A stretch of DNA of 64,000 nt, taken from positions 117,077,235 through 117,141,234 of the forward strand of contig CM060963.1 of the NCBI GenBank assembly GCA_030765045.1, in the 5' to 3' direction. Numbering within the stretch: position 1 is the stretch's first letter; each line of letters starts with the position of its first letter. Below, in pieces: positions 1 to 11,390 of the stretch. Under the pieces are notes generated by a model that was given only the letters and a program-made list of their open reading frames with translations, searched no databases and had not been told where the DNA came from. A program made the translations under genes and the position numbers. This DNA comes from Tenodera sinensis. Taxonomy: Eukaryota > Arthropoda > Insecta > Mantodea > Mantidae.

Positions 1-756
1 AATGTTATGTGGCCCACCACAATCGGAATAATATACGTTTTTCACTGGTAAAAGAAATATAATAATGCATATATTGCATTGGATATATTATTTATAGAGA
101 AAAACTGTGTGATATCTGGTATCTGTTTATATGTGATACACGTTTCCAACATTTTATACTTTAATCGAATAACTAAGGCTACATCAGCGAGGATGAGGGT
201 CACGTAAATGCAACTGCTGAAGCTCAAGGGGCAAAACAATAACTGATTATTCGACCGTTACAAGTAGGGGTCAAACGGCAAGGTTCAACGTCGTTTTTCA
301 AACTCGAGCAACAAAACTACACGTAGTTTATCTTCTCGTTTGGCACAGTTTCCACACTTCGGCAGTTCGCCTAGAGGTGGGTGGATTCGATTAATACGCA
401 AGCAGTCTGCACTTGCCTTCCAGCCAAAAGCAAGAAATACAATTACGAAAACATAAAAGGAGAACTCCAGGGAGATCAGATATTGTGGATAATATACTAA
501 CACAGAATGACTTGACTGTGACGAAACGATATTTAAAATTCACACGGAATATATTCTAGTTCGGCAATCTTTCTTCGTCTGCTTTAGCTGCAAAATAACA
601 ACGGGTTGCAAGATGTTTAAAAGAGTACGCAAATATTTTTCCCAAAGAAAGAGTACAGCTCTCTTAAATCCGGCATAAATAAATAAAATCAAAATTTTAA
701 GTGAAACAGGCACTTCCACATATTATACCAATGTACTCCTTTTGAAGTTAATAAAA
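1..756. other. Unassigned AT-rich sequence
   Basis: I see no gene, no recognisable transposon and no simple repeat here. The short open frames have no compositional or motif support. The block ends at an A-run (ATAAAAA, 751-757) where a family A copy begins. Confidence 0.5.
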
Positions 757-1294
757 AGTGACATGTTGCACTCACATGACTTTCTATACTCTTGTACTAG
801 CTATTTTTCCTGTATCTTTTCCATTTTAGTTGAGCTAAAAATTTCCAGAAATTATCTCATAGTTTATTTACTTGTATGTGAAAGGGGAGTACGGGAATAC
901 AGTAGGTTTTCAGCGAGTCAAATCTTTTAAAGCTTGGCGCTATATGAAGTTGTGAAATTCCATTCTCTTTGCATGGATAAGACATAAAAAGTAAATAAGT
1001 ATCCTCCATTTGAGAAATTATAAACATTGCCGAACTCACACAAATAACAAGAAATATCCCCGGAATGGTTTACTCCATAAAAAATGCAATGACATAAATT
1101 TGGTTTATCTCTTATCGTAGTTAAGAGTTATGCAAAATTCATCAAGAGTAAACATGGGCTGCAACCAGAAAATTCAAATCAAGCATTTCATTTGCCAGAA
1201 AAATTACTCAAACATATGGCAGTTTAATCAAAAGCGTTTGAGCCTTTTATGAGAAAATCAAAATTTTCGAAAAATGTTCCAGGTAAAGGGTGGT
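757..1294 (-). mobile_element. Family A dispersed element, truncated copy
   Basis: Family A is defined by the complete copy at 43092-43962. This copy starts with the ATGTTGCACTCACATGACTT end, right after an ATAAAAA run. It continues through the conserved blocks (fragments such as TTCTCTTTGCATGG, AACTCACACAAATAACAAG and CAAACATATGGCAG) and stops near 1294 in the block just before the simple-repeat slot. The slot and the hairpin end are missing. It has no coding capacity. Divergence from other copies is moderate, with many substitutions and small indels. Confidence 0.8.
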
Positions 1295-1565
1295 CCCCGT
1301 CCCAACAACCTGTCTACCACTCTCGAGGAAAATAAACACGTATGGCTTGTGTGTGCCACGCTATTTGGACCTACCAATGAACCTGTATGTACACTAATCT
1401 TAATAACTAAACTGTTTAGTCTACAAATTAAGTATAATGTAATGTTGTTAAATGCATTGTCCTGAATTACTAACAGAAGTAGCTGTGATTACACCTCTAA
1501 CATCTGCACATTAACTGTTGCCATCTTCTTGAAAATATTCAGCAAACCTTGGTGATCTTTAAATT
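1295..1565. other. Unassigned sequence
   Basis: I recognise nothing between the family A fragment and the SINE D copy. Confidence 0.4.
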
Positions 1566-2025
1566 GGCAGGCAGCGTTATGCCTGCTGGGAAGATAATTA
1601 CATCCCCCGAATTTCCTGTCTTTTCATTTCATTAATCATTTCATTCATAGTTCATCCTGTTGGTTGTTCCAGGATCGTCAGTGAAGGTGTTAGCTGCAGC
1701 TTGGCAGGGATGATATGCACTCAGGAACTCTTTCCCCCGTAGAATCCGGGTAGGGGGTAGCATACAGGGGCGTTGGACTCCGCCCCCTAAGGTGCCCCCG
1801 AAAAACCTCAAGACCTCGAGGTGTCGTCAAACTACCTTAGGGACGACTGTGCCGCTAGTCTTGATCTGGCTGCCCAGTGTGTCCTCTCACCTCATCATAC
1901 ATCCTGGGGATACCCCCTTGGGGACCTGGGCATAATAAGCGCTAAACTCCCTCCGTATCTCTCCTATTCCTAGGGATAGGCCTACCCATTTATACCCCAG
2001 TGATATTGCGCTATTGTAAAAATGC
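1566..2025 (+). mobile_element. SINE D copy 1, head missing
   Basis: Positions about 1587-1760 match the reverse complement of 7840-8060. Shared blocks include ATAATTACATCCC, CGAATTTCCTGT, GTTGGTTGTT, and GCAGCTTGGCAGGGATGATA followed by TGC and then CAGGAACTCTTTCC. The tRNA-like head seen in the second copy is absent, so this copy is truncated or diverged at that end. The tract from 1740 to 2025 is GC-rich compared with its surroundings and does not match the tail of copy 2, so the two may be subfamilies or this may be a second repeat fused behind it. No TSD was found. Confidence 0.6.
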
Positions 2026-2905
2026 GATAAGCTATTTTTCTATCCTTTTTATACATTTAACCGCCATTATGGCAGCTAATTGACAATTTAATGCTTAACT
2101 ATGAATTTTGCAGGCACAGTCGCCGTTATCAGGAAGACGTCAACATAGATATGTTACCTATCTGTGCAAATATATCACGTGGGTCCTGCAGAGTGGAAGG
2201 GCGCATCGCTAAATCTCGTTCTCTTTCAAACGATAAAGAAGAAGTGATTAAAGTCTTCAAACGCCGAATGTCAAGAGATAATGATAATTTACGGCGAGGT
2301 TTCCGGATAGAACTTAAAACGAAAATTGCAATTTGTCAGCGAAGTTTCCAAGTAGCCAAGATCTTAGAGAACATTTAATATGATGTTGGAGAGTTTCTTT
2401 GAGGCGGCAAGGTGAAGTGAGTTCACGTGGCTAGTTGTTTATATGTTCCATTATTGTTACTATTTCACTTTTGCCTACTAAGACACCTTCAAATAATACT
2501 CAAGAAAAAGGACAATTTCATTTGAGCATGACTGCCTATCAATTTATATTTATCACAACGAATTTATCCTTTATTATCATTTCCAGCGCTTATTTTATAA
2601 CCCTTCGATGATCGCGGTGATGCGGCTGGTCCTACTGTTTCCTATGGTTGTAAGCTTATTTTCTGTTTTCAATACTGTAGCTTTTAAAATTAGACATGTC
2701 CATTATACAAATTATTCTCAATTTAAGTTTTCCTTTAGTTAAAGTATGTTGTATTTTTGTTCATTTTAGAAGCTTTATTTTTATTTATTTTATGTTTTGC
2801 TTTTAACTTTTGAATAACCTTTTTAGCGTTTGTTTAATTCGTTAAATCACTTCCAAATTTGATATTTTTGTAGATGTATGAATCTCAATGTGTTCGTGAT
2901 ATTAC
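2026..2905. other. Unassigned AT-rich sequence
   Basis: A 95-codon open frame (2091-2378, ATG start) lies here, but it shows no recognisable domain and no coding support. The rest is AT-rich with T-runs. Confidence 0.4.
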
Positions 2906-3410
2906 TGTAACAAAACGACGGAACTCCAGTCCAGTCCTTTTTTCTCACTTTATTTTTCTTCTAGACTTTTGCACAAAAATACAGCTCTCTTCTACTAACG
3001 TTAACAGAGTCTACAGTCTTTCAAGATATTACACCTCACAACTGTTTTCTTCTGGTAGCCTTGGCTCACTCTTTTCACTGTCCTTCACTTTCTCTTACTC
3101 TCAAACACTAACTCCGATGTTACAAATCACTCAACTTTCGTTAAAACTTCTTCACTTCGACGCGACGTTTTTCACAACTGTCTCACACTTACTGACTCCA
3201 TGGCTGACTCAAAAACTGTCTGCGTTCACGCGCTCCACAAGTTTTAATACCTGAGATAACGTAGTCAGACCTTTCTCGAACTTCTTCTAACAAGCCGGAC
3301 GCTGGCATTTCTCGAATCATCTGGCGTCACTTTACTATGCATACAGTACAGTTATGTAAAACACTTTATTTACTTTGTTTATATTGCTTTACAATAAGTC
3401 GTCTGCCACA
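2906..3410 (-). mobile_element. LTR-like block, copy 1 (solo LTR candidate)
   Basis: Read on the minus strand the block runs from TGTGGCAGACGAC to CGTTTTGTTACA, so it begins TG and ends CA. It has an AATAAA signal about 50 bases before its 3' end. It matches the block at 25379-25960 in several places: TTCGAGAAAGGTC, GTGCAAAAG followed by AGAAGA, GAGAAAGTGA, TCGAAGT, and the TTTTGTTACA end. No clear TSD was found (ATTAC left, CATCT right) and no internal gag-pol region adjoins it. The open frame running through it is not credible coding sequence. Confidence 0.5.
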
Positions 3411-3479
3411 CATCTTTCGCAATAAGTATATGAAATAACTCAGCACAAAGTACTCGCATTTTTATCAAATTGTCACCAT

Positions 3480-4756
3480 TTAAGGGGACTTAGGGGTGAG
3501 ATTTGGCCTATTTGGTAAAAAAAGTTGATTTTTAGATTTTTATGTTGAAAAATTGTTCAATGTTTTGTCTATTAAAAAGTGCAGTGACTTTCATGCCAGC
3601 GCCATTTTTGAAGGTCTGGTGGCCATTTTTAAATAGTGGTGCATACTGATCAAATGACTGGTGGTTAGACATACGCACCCACCGAGACTGCATATCGACG
3701 GATCAGAAACTCAATCGTGTAAATTATCCTCAATCTGCATCCACAAAATCACAAGAAAATTTCCTGTTGTCCCCAGAAGTGGTAACTAAAATTCAACCTC
3801 CGAATCAGCGACTTTTCTGATCAGCTACTAGAACGCTATGTCAAGGATACCACACATAACTCGAATGAATCTCTTCACAATGTTGTATGGAGCTATCTGT
3901 CCAAAATAGGTGTGTGTCTAAGAATAAACTTGAACTTGCAGCACTGAAAATTATAATGGAGTTTAATATGGGGTGTGTGAAGTCAATTCACGTGTTGAAT
4001 AATCTTAGGAATGAAAACATTCCAGTTGGAGCAATATGCATTTATCAGAAGCGCAATGCTAGAAGATGTATTCAGAGTAGAAAATGCAGTGCCAGGAAAC
4101 AAACATACCCAAGGAGAGCCCATTAATTGCAGGCATTGTCAGCACAGGAGAGGATAAGAGATCAGGAAGTGAAACCGATGCTGGAACACACCTCTGATGA
4201 GGTTAGAACGTTTTGAAAGTTTAAGGCTCTTTTTCTCAGTTTCTTTTTTCTCAGCATTTTCACGCAACTAAAAAACTCCTTACGGCAAAGTTCTTAAGGG
4301 ATTCTTTTGAAAATTTCAGGATGTGTTCTTATTCATATAAAACTCCAAAATTGCTCTGAGTTTTGATATCAGCCAAGTAATATTGAATATATTCACATTC
4401 AAATGCCGATGGGAAGTTAAGAAAACTTGAAATCTGTAAATACACATATTTAGAAAACTTCAGATACTAAAGTACTGGTGTAAAATCAAAACCCAGAGCA
4501 ATTATGACTTTTAGGTGCATGAAGCATCAGATCTCCAAGTTTCATGCCAAACATTAAAAAATTGTTAAGCAAGGAGCATTTTTAATCAGAGTATCTTTAT
4601 AATCAATTAAAAGTTTTTAATTAAAAAACTACTTAACTTACATAATTAAAATTTTGTACATCTGCATATCTAAACTCTATATTAACGAGGTTAAAATTTG
4701 GTACTGCTAGCATACAAATTGTAGAATTTCCTAAACTCACCCCTAACTCCCCTTAA
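3480..4756 (+). mobile_element. TTAA-flanked DNA transposon with terminal inverted repeats (1.27 kb)
   Basis: The left end reads TTAA then GGGGACTTAGGGGTGAG; the right end reads CTCACCCCTAACTCCCC then TTAA. The termini are therefore near-perfect inverted repeats of 17 or more bases with a 4-bp TTAA duplication (3480-3483 and 4753-4756). The inside carries a frameshifted transposase remnant (3825-4126). The TTAA target is known from piggyBac and Kolobok-type transposons. The protein remnant resembles the arthropod proteins annotated as Mutator-like transposase domain rather than piggyBac, so a Kolobok-like assignment is my best inference. A related, more decayed element lies at 60277-61222. 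Confidence 0.75.
3825..4126 (+). pseudogene. Transposase remnant, Mutator-like/Kolobok-like, frameshifted
   Basis: One frame (3825 to about 3907) reads L-L-E-R-Y-V-K-D-T-T-H-N-S-N-E-S-L-H-N-V and then VWSYLSK. A plus-one shift then leads into a second open frame with KNKLELAALKIIMEFNMG, PVGAICIY and a basic tail, ending at a stop at 4124-4126. The pattern H/Q-N-x-N-E-S-x-H/N-x-x-x-W followed some 20 residues later by K-x-x-L-E-x-A-x-x-x-A/I-x-x-F-N-x-G is one I associate with proteins annotated as Mutator-like transposase domain in arthropods; this is from memory. The frameshift and small size make it a relic. It sits centrally between the two inverted repeats, as expected for the element's own transposase. 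Confidence 0.55.
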
Positions 4757-5575
4757 AGAAAATTAGCCAGCACGAGTATTGACGATTATTGTTTGTGTTT
4801 TATTTTTACGCTTGTGGAGTAGGTTTAAACATCCACAAATACAAATGTGTAAGCACTAAAATAAAAGGCTACATGAGCAGAGCAAGTTGAATGAAGAAGC
4901 AGCGTAATTCATATCATTTCGACACTTAAAGACTTATGCGATATTGCCGTATCTAATATATGGTGTCCAAAATTTCCAATTAATTAATACCGCCCTACCT
5001 CGCCCTATGCACGCCTATTATCTAAATATCACACTAGCTTACACAGCGACACTGGTAGGTTACTTATTCCTCAATTATTACAATGCAACGTACTACTTCA
5101 AAGTGTAAAGCTTTTAGTAGCGTGTAGTGATAATACTTAACAACCACTTTACCCCTTCACAATTTACTACCAAGTGCTAACAGCTTCTATCAGACCACGC
5201 CGTCAATAAATCACCCATAAATACCTCGTACACCCCTCCCCCCTAGTTTATACACGATTATGAGGGTTCCCTATGTGTTTTATATAATTGATTTTGACTA
5301 TCGCAGAAGTCACCGAAAATTAAGAAGCAAGGTACGATGTTTAATATTCCCATGCTAGCAAACAAAACCATTGAATGTTTTGTAAGAGCACTTCAACATG
5401 ATAGGAAACGAACCACCAGCAAGCCCCGAACAACTTTCATTCCAATACAGGATTGACATACTTTTTATTTCAAGGAAAAAGTCCTTTTGTAAACAATTCT
5501 ACCCAAGCCTTAATGATTTTCGCTGTCCTAACAACGAAGGTTACAACAGTTGAGGCACGCAGGATGGCCTAAGAT
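4757..5575. other. Unassigned sequence
   Basis: No gene or repeat recognised. It contains a C-rich stretch near 5225-5245 but no inverted or direct repeat structure that I could see. Confidence 0.4.
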
Positions 5576-5955
5576 ATTAATCCCATGTAAAAAAAGAAAG
5601 AAAAAACCTTAGTGCAACAGCCCTGACGGGCCAAGGCTTACCGCCCGACCGCTGCGTTCCCCAACTCTGCCCACTGTAGGTGTCATAAGGAGTGCAGCAC
5701 TGGAGGGTGAGAGGTGATCAGCACTCCGAGTCCACCCGGCCAGTTATGCGGCCTTCGCAATCTGGGGTCGCTACTTCTTTATCAAGTAGTTCCTCAATTG
5801 ACCCCTTCGGGACATAACGAGGCTGAGTGCACCCCGTGCGTGACTTACCAGCGGGGGAAAAAGTCCCCTAAGTGGTACCGGGGATCGAAACCGGACCCTC
5901 CGCGCCAGAGACAAGCGCGCTATCACTACGCTACGGAGGCTGTCATTAATCCCAT
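5576..5955 (-). mobile_element. SINE B copy 1 with 11-bp TSD
   Basis: The body (5587-5944) is flanked by the direct repeat ATTAATCCCAT (5576-5586 and 5945-5955). Read on the minus strand it begins with a tRNA-like head containing an A-box-like TAGCGTAGTG and a B-box GGTTTCGATCCCC. A GC-rich body follows, with CCAGTTATGCGGCC on the plus strand, and then a T-rich rather than A-rich 3' tail. It shares its whole length with 23174-23516, 31818-32134, 55340-55652 and 58475-58799. Open frames on both strands inside it are incidental. Confidence 0.9.
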
Positions 5956-7629
5956 ATTCAGAAAGCAATTTGATACAATGCAAGAATATCAGGATTATTT
6001 AAAGAAGCCTTCGCACCTCCCCCTTCTTTCCCTCTCTTTACCCCTCTCCAATGACAACAGTATTCAAACTACTGGCTGGACATAGTTATGTATGAAAGGG
6101 AAGTACTGATTATTTCTGACGACTCACTAAATCGCTACTCAACTGTTGCTTGATTCAGAGTATGTCTTATACACCAGAAGCTATAGATTATTGGTCTATG
6201 GCAAGCTGGTAACAGAGTTCGACAAAGTTCAGAAACTGCACATTCACAGAAATGTAAATTAAATTTTAATTACACCCCACAAAGACGGCATATTGCATAC
6301 GTACCACAAGAAAACCTTTCATTCAAACTATGTTATAACGTAATAAGCAAGCAAGCTACTTCAATGCGAATTTTAATTCCAGTATAAATTTAGGGACAGT
6401 AATTTATAGAAGGATTAAATGTTTTTGTATTTTTAACATAATATTGCATTATGTTTATTATCACACATCTTTGTGATTCTAAGGACTAAGTTAATGATGT
6501 CCTTACAACACAGAATCGTTGAACTCAAGGCTGCTTATCTCGGGCAATATATACATTTTAGGCATTAAAAACTTGGAGATAAATGTAAAGAAAGTTAAAA
6601 TGTGCCTTTTCTACGAGGTCAAGCGTGTCTACCTCACCAACTTTCCTTGTTCTCATTACAGTGCTTCGTCTCCAGGCCCGTATTGCAACTGTCAAGCAGT
6701 GTCATTGGTTAGTAATCATCCCTCACCCCTCGCAAGATTCCGTAAGACGATAAGAAACTTAGAGATCCTCCCAAACAGTATGTCTTACTAAATTGGTTTT
6801 GTTTACCAGTAATTGTTTATCTTTCCAAGGCAGTTACTTAATTGAAAATTTTATGTAAACTAAGATATTTGAAACAGGAAATTGGGAGGTAAACAACCAG
6901 CAAGACATATGTTTCTTTAAAAACCTTCGACATAATTTCCTACATTTCCCACGCTCCTCGTGCATAAACCTACAACGAAGAGCAACATGTGGTAATATTG
7001 CACAGAAGTGGGACATCACCAGAACTTTCCTTTTCCAATGTTAGCATGTAGAAACCACAAAGTGTCACGCTTTAATCAAAACAAAACGCTGAATTTTGTT
7101 TGAATAAATTAGTAGCACTAACAACTGTGAAGATTATCACGTCCATATTTGTTTTCTGTCCCGTCCCTTTCAACCTGAAGAGGGAGACATGAGGGTTACT
7201 GGAAATACGAGTACAATGCTTTTTTCGCGCTTTCCATTGAAACACGGTACAGTTTGTTTAGGCCAGGACTTTATCGCCGAACAGATTTACGGAGACGAAT
7301 TATATTTCCTCTTACCAATAGACCAGCTATGGCAGAGGAAAAATTGAATCGAATAAAGCCCCACTAACAGTTAGACACTTCAAAACATCCATAATTACCT
7401 ACGTTTACTTTCCAGTCATGCTTTTGTTGCTACTTCCTGGCTTCCAGAGTACTCTAATGGCACTAAGAAAAAGGACGATTGGTTAGAAAACTGTTACCAT
7501 TACATGTATTTCTCCACTTGATGTCCCAGAAACTTTCTTACAAAAGCTTACTCGCCCATCTACTTATTTCTTGCATGACCACAGATTACTTTCCCTTTAT
7601 TTCTCATTTCCTTCCCTTGTCATCTTTCA
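5956..7629. other. Unassigned AT-rich sequence
   Basis: No gene, transposon protein or SINE was recognised in this 1.7-kb stretch. Open frames up to 90 codons are at the level expected by chance. Confidence 0.4.
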
Positions 7630-8197
7630 GGTCTAGTTAGCAGCGCGGTATGTTCCGACCAATGCGGGCAAATGGCGCAGTTGCTTGAGCTCTGCAACCC
7701 TTCCCTGGTCCTCTTGGAAGTTGCTGCCCGGGCTGCAAGGGTCGCCTCGTCGCCTTCTCTCTGGGTAGAGGAAACACTACGGTCATGCGCCAGGTGTTAA
7801 TATCTGGCTACTATCCCTCCCCCTACAAAAGATCAATGTCGGGGTCGCGATGGGCCCCCTTTTCCACGCGGATTCCACGACATCGAGGGACGGAAAGAGT
7901 TCCTGTGCGCATATCATCCCTGCCAAGCTGCACCTAACGCCTTCGCTGACACTTGCGACCCTGAAACAACCAACGAGTTGAAGGATGAATGAAATTATTA
8001 ATGAAGTGAAATGTAACTACAGGAAATTCGAGGGATGTAATTATTTTTCCCAGTATTCGCCTGCTGATCCGGAGAAACCCTCTAAAAACTATGGGTCAGG
8101 AAGCTTGGCTACAGGAATAGAACCCACAACCCCCCGAATGAGTCGCACAGGTTACCACGAAGCCATCTCGCTCGGTTCCAAAGAGACACGTGTATGA
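7630..8197 (-). mobile_element. SINE D copy 2 with tRNA-like head
   Basis: On the minus strand the element starts with a tRNA-like segment (about 8197-8110) holding GATGGCTTCGTGG and the B-box-like GTGGGTTCTATTCC. It continues into the ATAATTACATCCC / CGAATTTCCTGT / GCAGCTTGGCAGGGATGATA body shared with 1587-1760, then a GC-rich 3' part not shared with copy 1. No TSD was found, so both ends are approximate. Confidence 0.65.
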
Positions 8198-9029
8198 AGA
8201 GTTTATGGAAAGTGAAATTATTATAACCAGGTGCCACGAATATACTCCTTCGTTTGCCAACCCAAGTGGAACCAGGAGTTCGTTTATGGCATAGAAATTA
8301 GGAGATTCAAACAAGCTCACTTACCTGATAACATGAAGGAATGATGATTTGCTTCTATTTTAACAGCACTTGAAAAAAAGGGAGGAGAAACTCTATAATT
8401 CGCCGAAGGTGATTTCCTGTTAACGGATCATTAATATCCTATTAGGCACGGTTTTTATGTGCCTTTTAAAAGCGACGAAAAGGCCACCATCTTCTAAATC
8501 GTTAACATTTACATGGTTTTAATGGCCATATTTTTAAGGTTGATGGCTGAAGTTCTGGCAAGTTAATGCTTCTGGATCTTGTGTAATTATGGTGAAATAT
8601 CGCGAATAGCTATTCTTTTTTAAGACTATAACTTCTTGAGTAAAAGTATAAAATATACCTTTCTTTATTTTGCAATAAAAGCCGCACTTAATTTTAATAT
8701 ATTCAAAAAAATTAGGGCACTATATCTAGACTAAAAAGAAAACTATTCCATAAATTCCTAGTGGTTGGTAATTTTTACAAATAGGTATCACTGAAGTTTC
8801 TATATAGTCTACCCCTTATTTGTAACCTGATAGGCAACTTATCCGGCATTGTATTATTACATTTTATAAGAACGGCCTGAAAATAAGGATGGGGTGATTT
8901 TTTAAACCTGTGGCTCAATGACAACTTGTGGGGCCATTGAGCACCTCGACTGAAAAGTGATAAATATTAAACTCATTATGATGGAACAGAAATATTTTGA
9001 CTAAAACAAAGAAATTAATTCATAGCTGA
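8198..9029. other. Unassigned AT-rich sequence
   Basis: Nothing recognised between the SINE D copy and the LINE relic. Confidence 0.4.
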
Positions 9030-9415
9030 ATAGTTGAAGGTGTGATGTTTTATGGAGCGGAAACTTAGACAGTAAACAGAACACAGGAAGGAAAATTGAG
9101 AACTGTTGAACTAGAGCTCTTTAGAAGATCGGCTAGGAAGTCGAGAAAAGCGAAAATAAAAAATGAAGACGCTTAACGGATATAGACAATGATTAATCGA
9201 AGTGATAAATGGAAAAAGACTGAAATAGTTTGGGCGTGTAACCCGAATGGAAGATGAAGATTGCCAAGGAAATGGCAAGGTGGACATCAGAAGTAAGAAA
9301 TAAGAAGTTCCAAGACCAAATGGAAACTGGATAAATGGATAAATGGTGAAGGTACTGCAGCAAACAGAAGCGAGGATACGGAACAATGGACACAGATGAT
9401 ATCATAAACATCCAT
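9030..9415 (+). pseudogene. LINE reverse-transcriptase C-terminal relic
   Basis: A broken reading frame from about 9042 gives VMFYGAET, then KLRTVELELFRRSARKSR, KIKNED and, after a frameshift, FGRVTRMEDED and a basic stretch. This is the order seen at the C-terminus of insect LINE ORF2 proteins annotated as endonuclease-reverse transcriptase: Y-G-x-E-T-W, then RRSARKSR, then the GHVxRM block followed by a G-R-P-like region. Stops interrupt it (one directly after GAET) and there are frameshifts, so it is dead. The RT catalytic region upstream is not visible. It shares the same architecture with the relic at 32846-33697. Confidence 0.7.
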
Positions 9416-9516
9416 GTACTAATCTTCTATTGTTGTTATTATTCATCAATTATTATTTTGTTAGGCATGGAAAAACCTATAGCATTGAAGGAATTCCTAA
9501 ATAAATATTCACTCTT

Positions 9517-9845
9517 TATGTGGAGTGAATCATTTCGGAGATACTTATTATTTGTGTGAGTTTTTTAGTACTTTTCTCTGAAATGGTAGAACGTTATTCA
9601 TTTTTTATCTCTTGGCCGTGTAAAGAGAACGGAATTTAAAACACTTCATATAGGGACCAGCTTTAAAAGATTTGAGTATTGCTCAAAGCCTACAACATTC
9701 CCCTTGCACCTATAAGAAAATTAGCAATAAGATAATTACTACAGATATTTCCCTTGGCTAACATGAAGAAGATAAGAGGAATAAGAGTTTGTAAGAATAG
9801 TTAGTGCAAGAGTAGAGAAAGTTATGAGAATGCAACACATCAGAT
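9517..9845 (+). mobile_element. Family A element, distal third only
   Basis: It begins at TGGAGTGAATCATTTCGGAG and runs through the conserved blocks CTCTTGGCCGTG, AGAGAACGGAATT, TTGCACCTATAAGAAAAT and AAGAGTTTGTAAGAATAG to the terminus AGTAGAGAAAG...CAACACATCAGAT at 9845. The proximal two thirds, including the simple-repeat slot, are missing. Confidence 0.85.
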
Positions 9846-9854
9846 GCAATGTTT

Positions 9855-10626
9855 TTTATGCAATATTCAAATATTCAGTTTTCCCTTTTCTAACTCAAAG
9901 AACCGATAGTGTTTGAGTGACTGTGCTGATACAAGTGCGGAAACTCACGGATATACTGAGTTGTGATGAGATATTGTATTTGAAGCCGACCCGACCCGAC
10001 TCGACCTCAATACGACAGCTGCTGACGTCATACTAATGCCTTATGTTGGTCTCACCTTAATCATATTATGCGCTAACATGTACAAATGCATGTCTTCCCG
10101 AGTCGGCAATGCATTGCGGTGTAGGAAAAAATAGTAATGATGATAAATGACGGTATGTTGGCTTCGCAAAATGAATATGTTTCGTTCTCTCTATTTCCCG
10201 CTTCCTTTCCCTTTTTGTTTTCTTCTTTATTTTTTGAATAAATGGGAAAACTGTTTAATCTTTGCCCGGAACCAGTGACTTCTATAATAAATGGATGCAT
10301 TTCCCTTTACGATCAGTGTCAAGCTCAATCAAGATCCTCGCTCCAGTAATCAGGAGGGGATAATACAGCTTTCAGGGAGCCGGAAAATCACATCACGGAC
10401 TGATGAAATACTGATGCTTGTTGCATCCCTCGCCCTGACACATCTCTCTCTCTCTCTGGGGCCGCTACATCAACAAATGAAGAATGTTGATCTCTCGCCT
10501 CCAACTAGGTAGTGGTATGCCCTACTATTTTATTCCTGCAACCTGCAGCTATACTTGTAAAAATTACTACATACCACAGTATTTATTAAAACTGTAGTAA
10601 AAGTCCTAAATTACAGTTTTTGACCG
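9855..10626. other. Unassigned sequence
   Basis: It contains a short run of CGACC-type pentamers (about 9980-10005) and a small CT-rich patch near 10442-10460. No gene or repeat family was recognised. Confidence 0.4.
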
Positions 10627-10726
10627 AAGTTGTTCAACTTTAGCTGGTCCCGTAGCGCAGTTGGTAGAGCACCTGCCTGCTGTGCAAGGGGTCCTGAGTT
10701 CGATTCCCGGCAAGGGGGTACGAATT

Positions 10727-11212
10727 GCAGATCGACTAGCAAAGAGAGCAATTACAAACGAAGAGGAATGCAGCTATAATACACTTCCAAAGAGTTTTGT
10801 TAGAAGAACGCTAAGACAAGAAAGTCTAAGATATTGGGAAAGTCAATGGCAAGAAACAACCAAAGGTCAGGAAACAAAGCAATACTTTCCGACTGTAGCA
10901 GACAGGCTGAAGTTAAGGATAAATCTAACGGCAAACCTTACAACACTACTGACAGGACACGGAAGACTTAAAGCATACTACTATAGGTTCCACATCACAG
11001 ATGACCCAAGTTGTTCATGTAATGGAGGAGAGCAAACAACAGACCATATAATTTATGACTGCAGAAATCTAGAAGGAAAAAGAAGAACATTCAGAAGGAA
11101 AATAATTCAAAGAAGAGGAAAATGGCCACCAACTAAAGTCGAAATTGCTAAAGGTTATTTTAAAGAATATGTTCAGTATGCCAATGCAATTGATCTGACA
11201 AAAAATAATTGA
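10727..11212 (+). pseudogene. LINE ORF2 C-terminal fragment (RNase H end plus zinc finger)
   Basis: The frame opens in the LINE with A-D-R-L-A-K-R-A, the end of an RNase H domain where the last acidic residue sits. It runs about 160 residues to a stop. Features are a W-x3-Q-W-x4-KG block, LLTGHG, and a finger C-S-C-x8-H-x4-C around residues 108-123 of the fragment. The same order occurs in the LINE at 61376-62710 (ADKLAKEA, TTKG, MITGHG, C-I-C-x8-H-x4-C), so both belong to one R1/I-like RNase H-bearing group. The open frame continues upstream into the SINE head only by chance. It cannot encode a working protein because endonuclease and reverse transcriptase are missing. Confidence 0.85.
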
Positions 11213-11329
11213 ACTGTATAAATCTATATAATTATTCATGTTAAATTAATATATGATTATCAGTTTACTTTGTAAGCAAACCCAACATGTAGTATTACAT
11301 ATTGTAATGGAACATGTATAACAATAAAG

Positions 11330-11388
<59 letters not shown>
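10727..11388 (+). mobile_element. 5'-truncated LINE inserted in SINE E
   Basis: The 662-bp insert is flanked by a perfect 10-bp direct repeat GGTACGAATT (10717-10726 and 11389-11398), and it ends in an uninterrupted run of 53 A (11336-11388) after an AATAAA signal. This is the standard signature of target-primed reverse transcription: severe 5' truncation, poly(A) and TSD. The pure A tail and perfect TSD suggest the insertion is young compared with most repeats here. Confidence 0.93.

Positions 11389-11390
<2 letters not shown>

Noticed and set aside
2874..3254. 126-codon Ser/Phe-rich frame
   Set aside because: Antisense to the LTR-like block; interrupted in the related blocks at 25379 and 41839.
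5714..6085. 123-codon frame with proline-rich C-terminus
   Set aside because: Runs through SINE B copy 1 and out into its flank; not conserved between SINE copies.
9980..10005. Possible telomere-like pentamer repeat
   Set aside because: Only a few CGACC-type units and not the TTAGG repeat known from many insects.
10642..10715. Possible tRNA gene (good A and B boxes)
   Set aside because: It is the head of a TSD-flanked SINE with a body and tail, and the acceptor arm does not pair convincingly.
10661..10726. Extension of the LINE frame upstream into 22 extra codons
   Set aside because: These codons come from the SINE E tRNA-like head and the TSD; they are joined to the LINE frame by chance and start at TTG.
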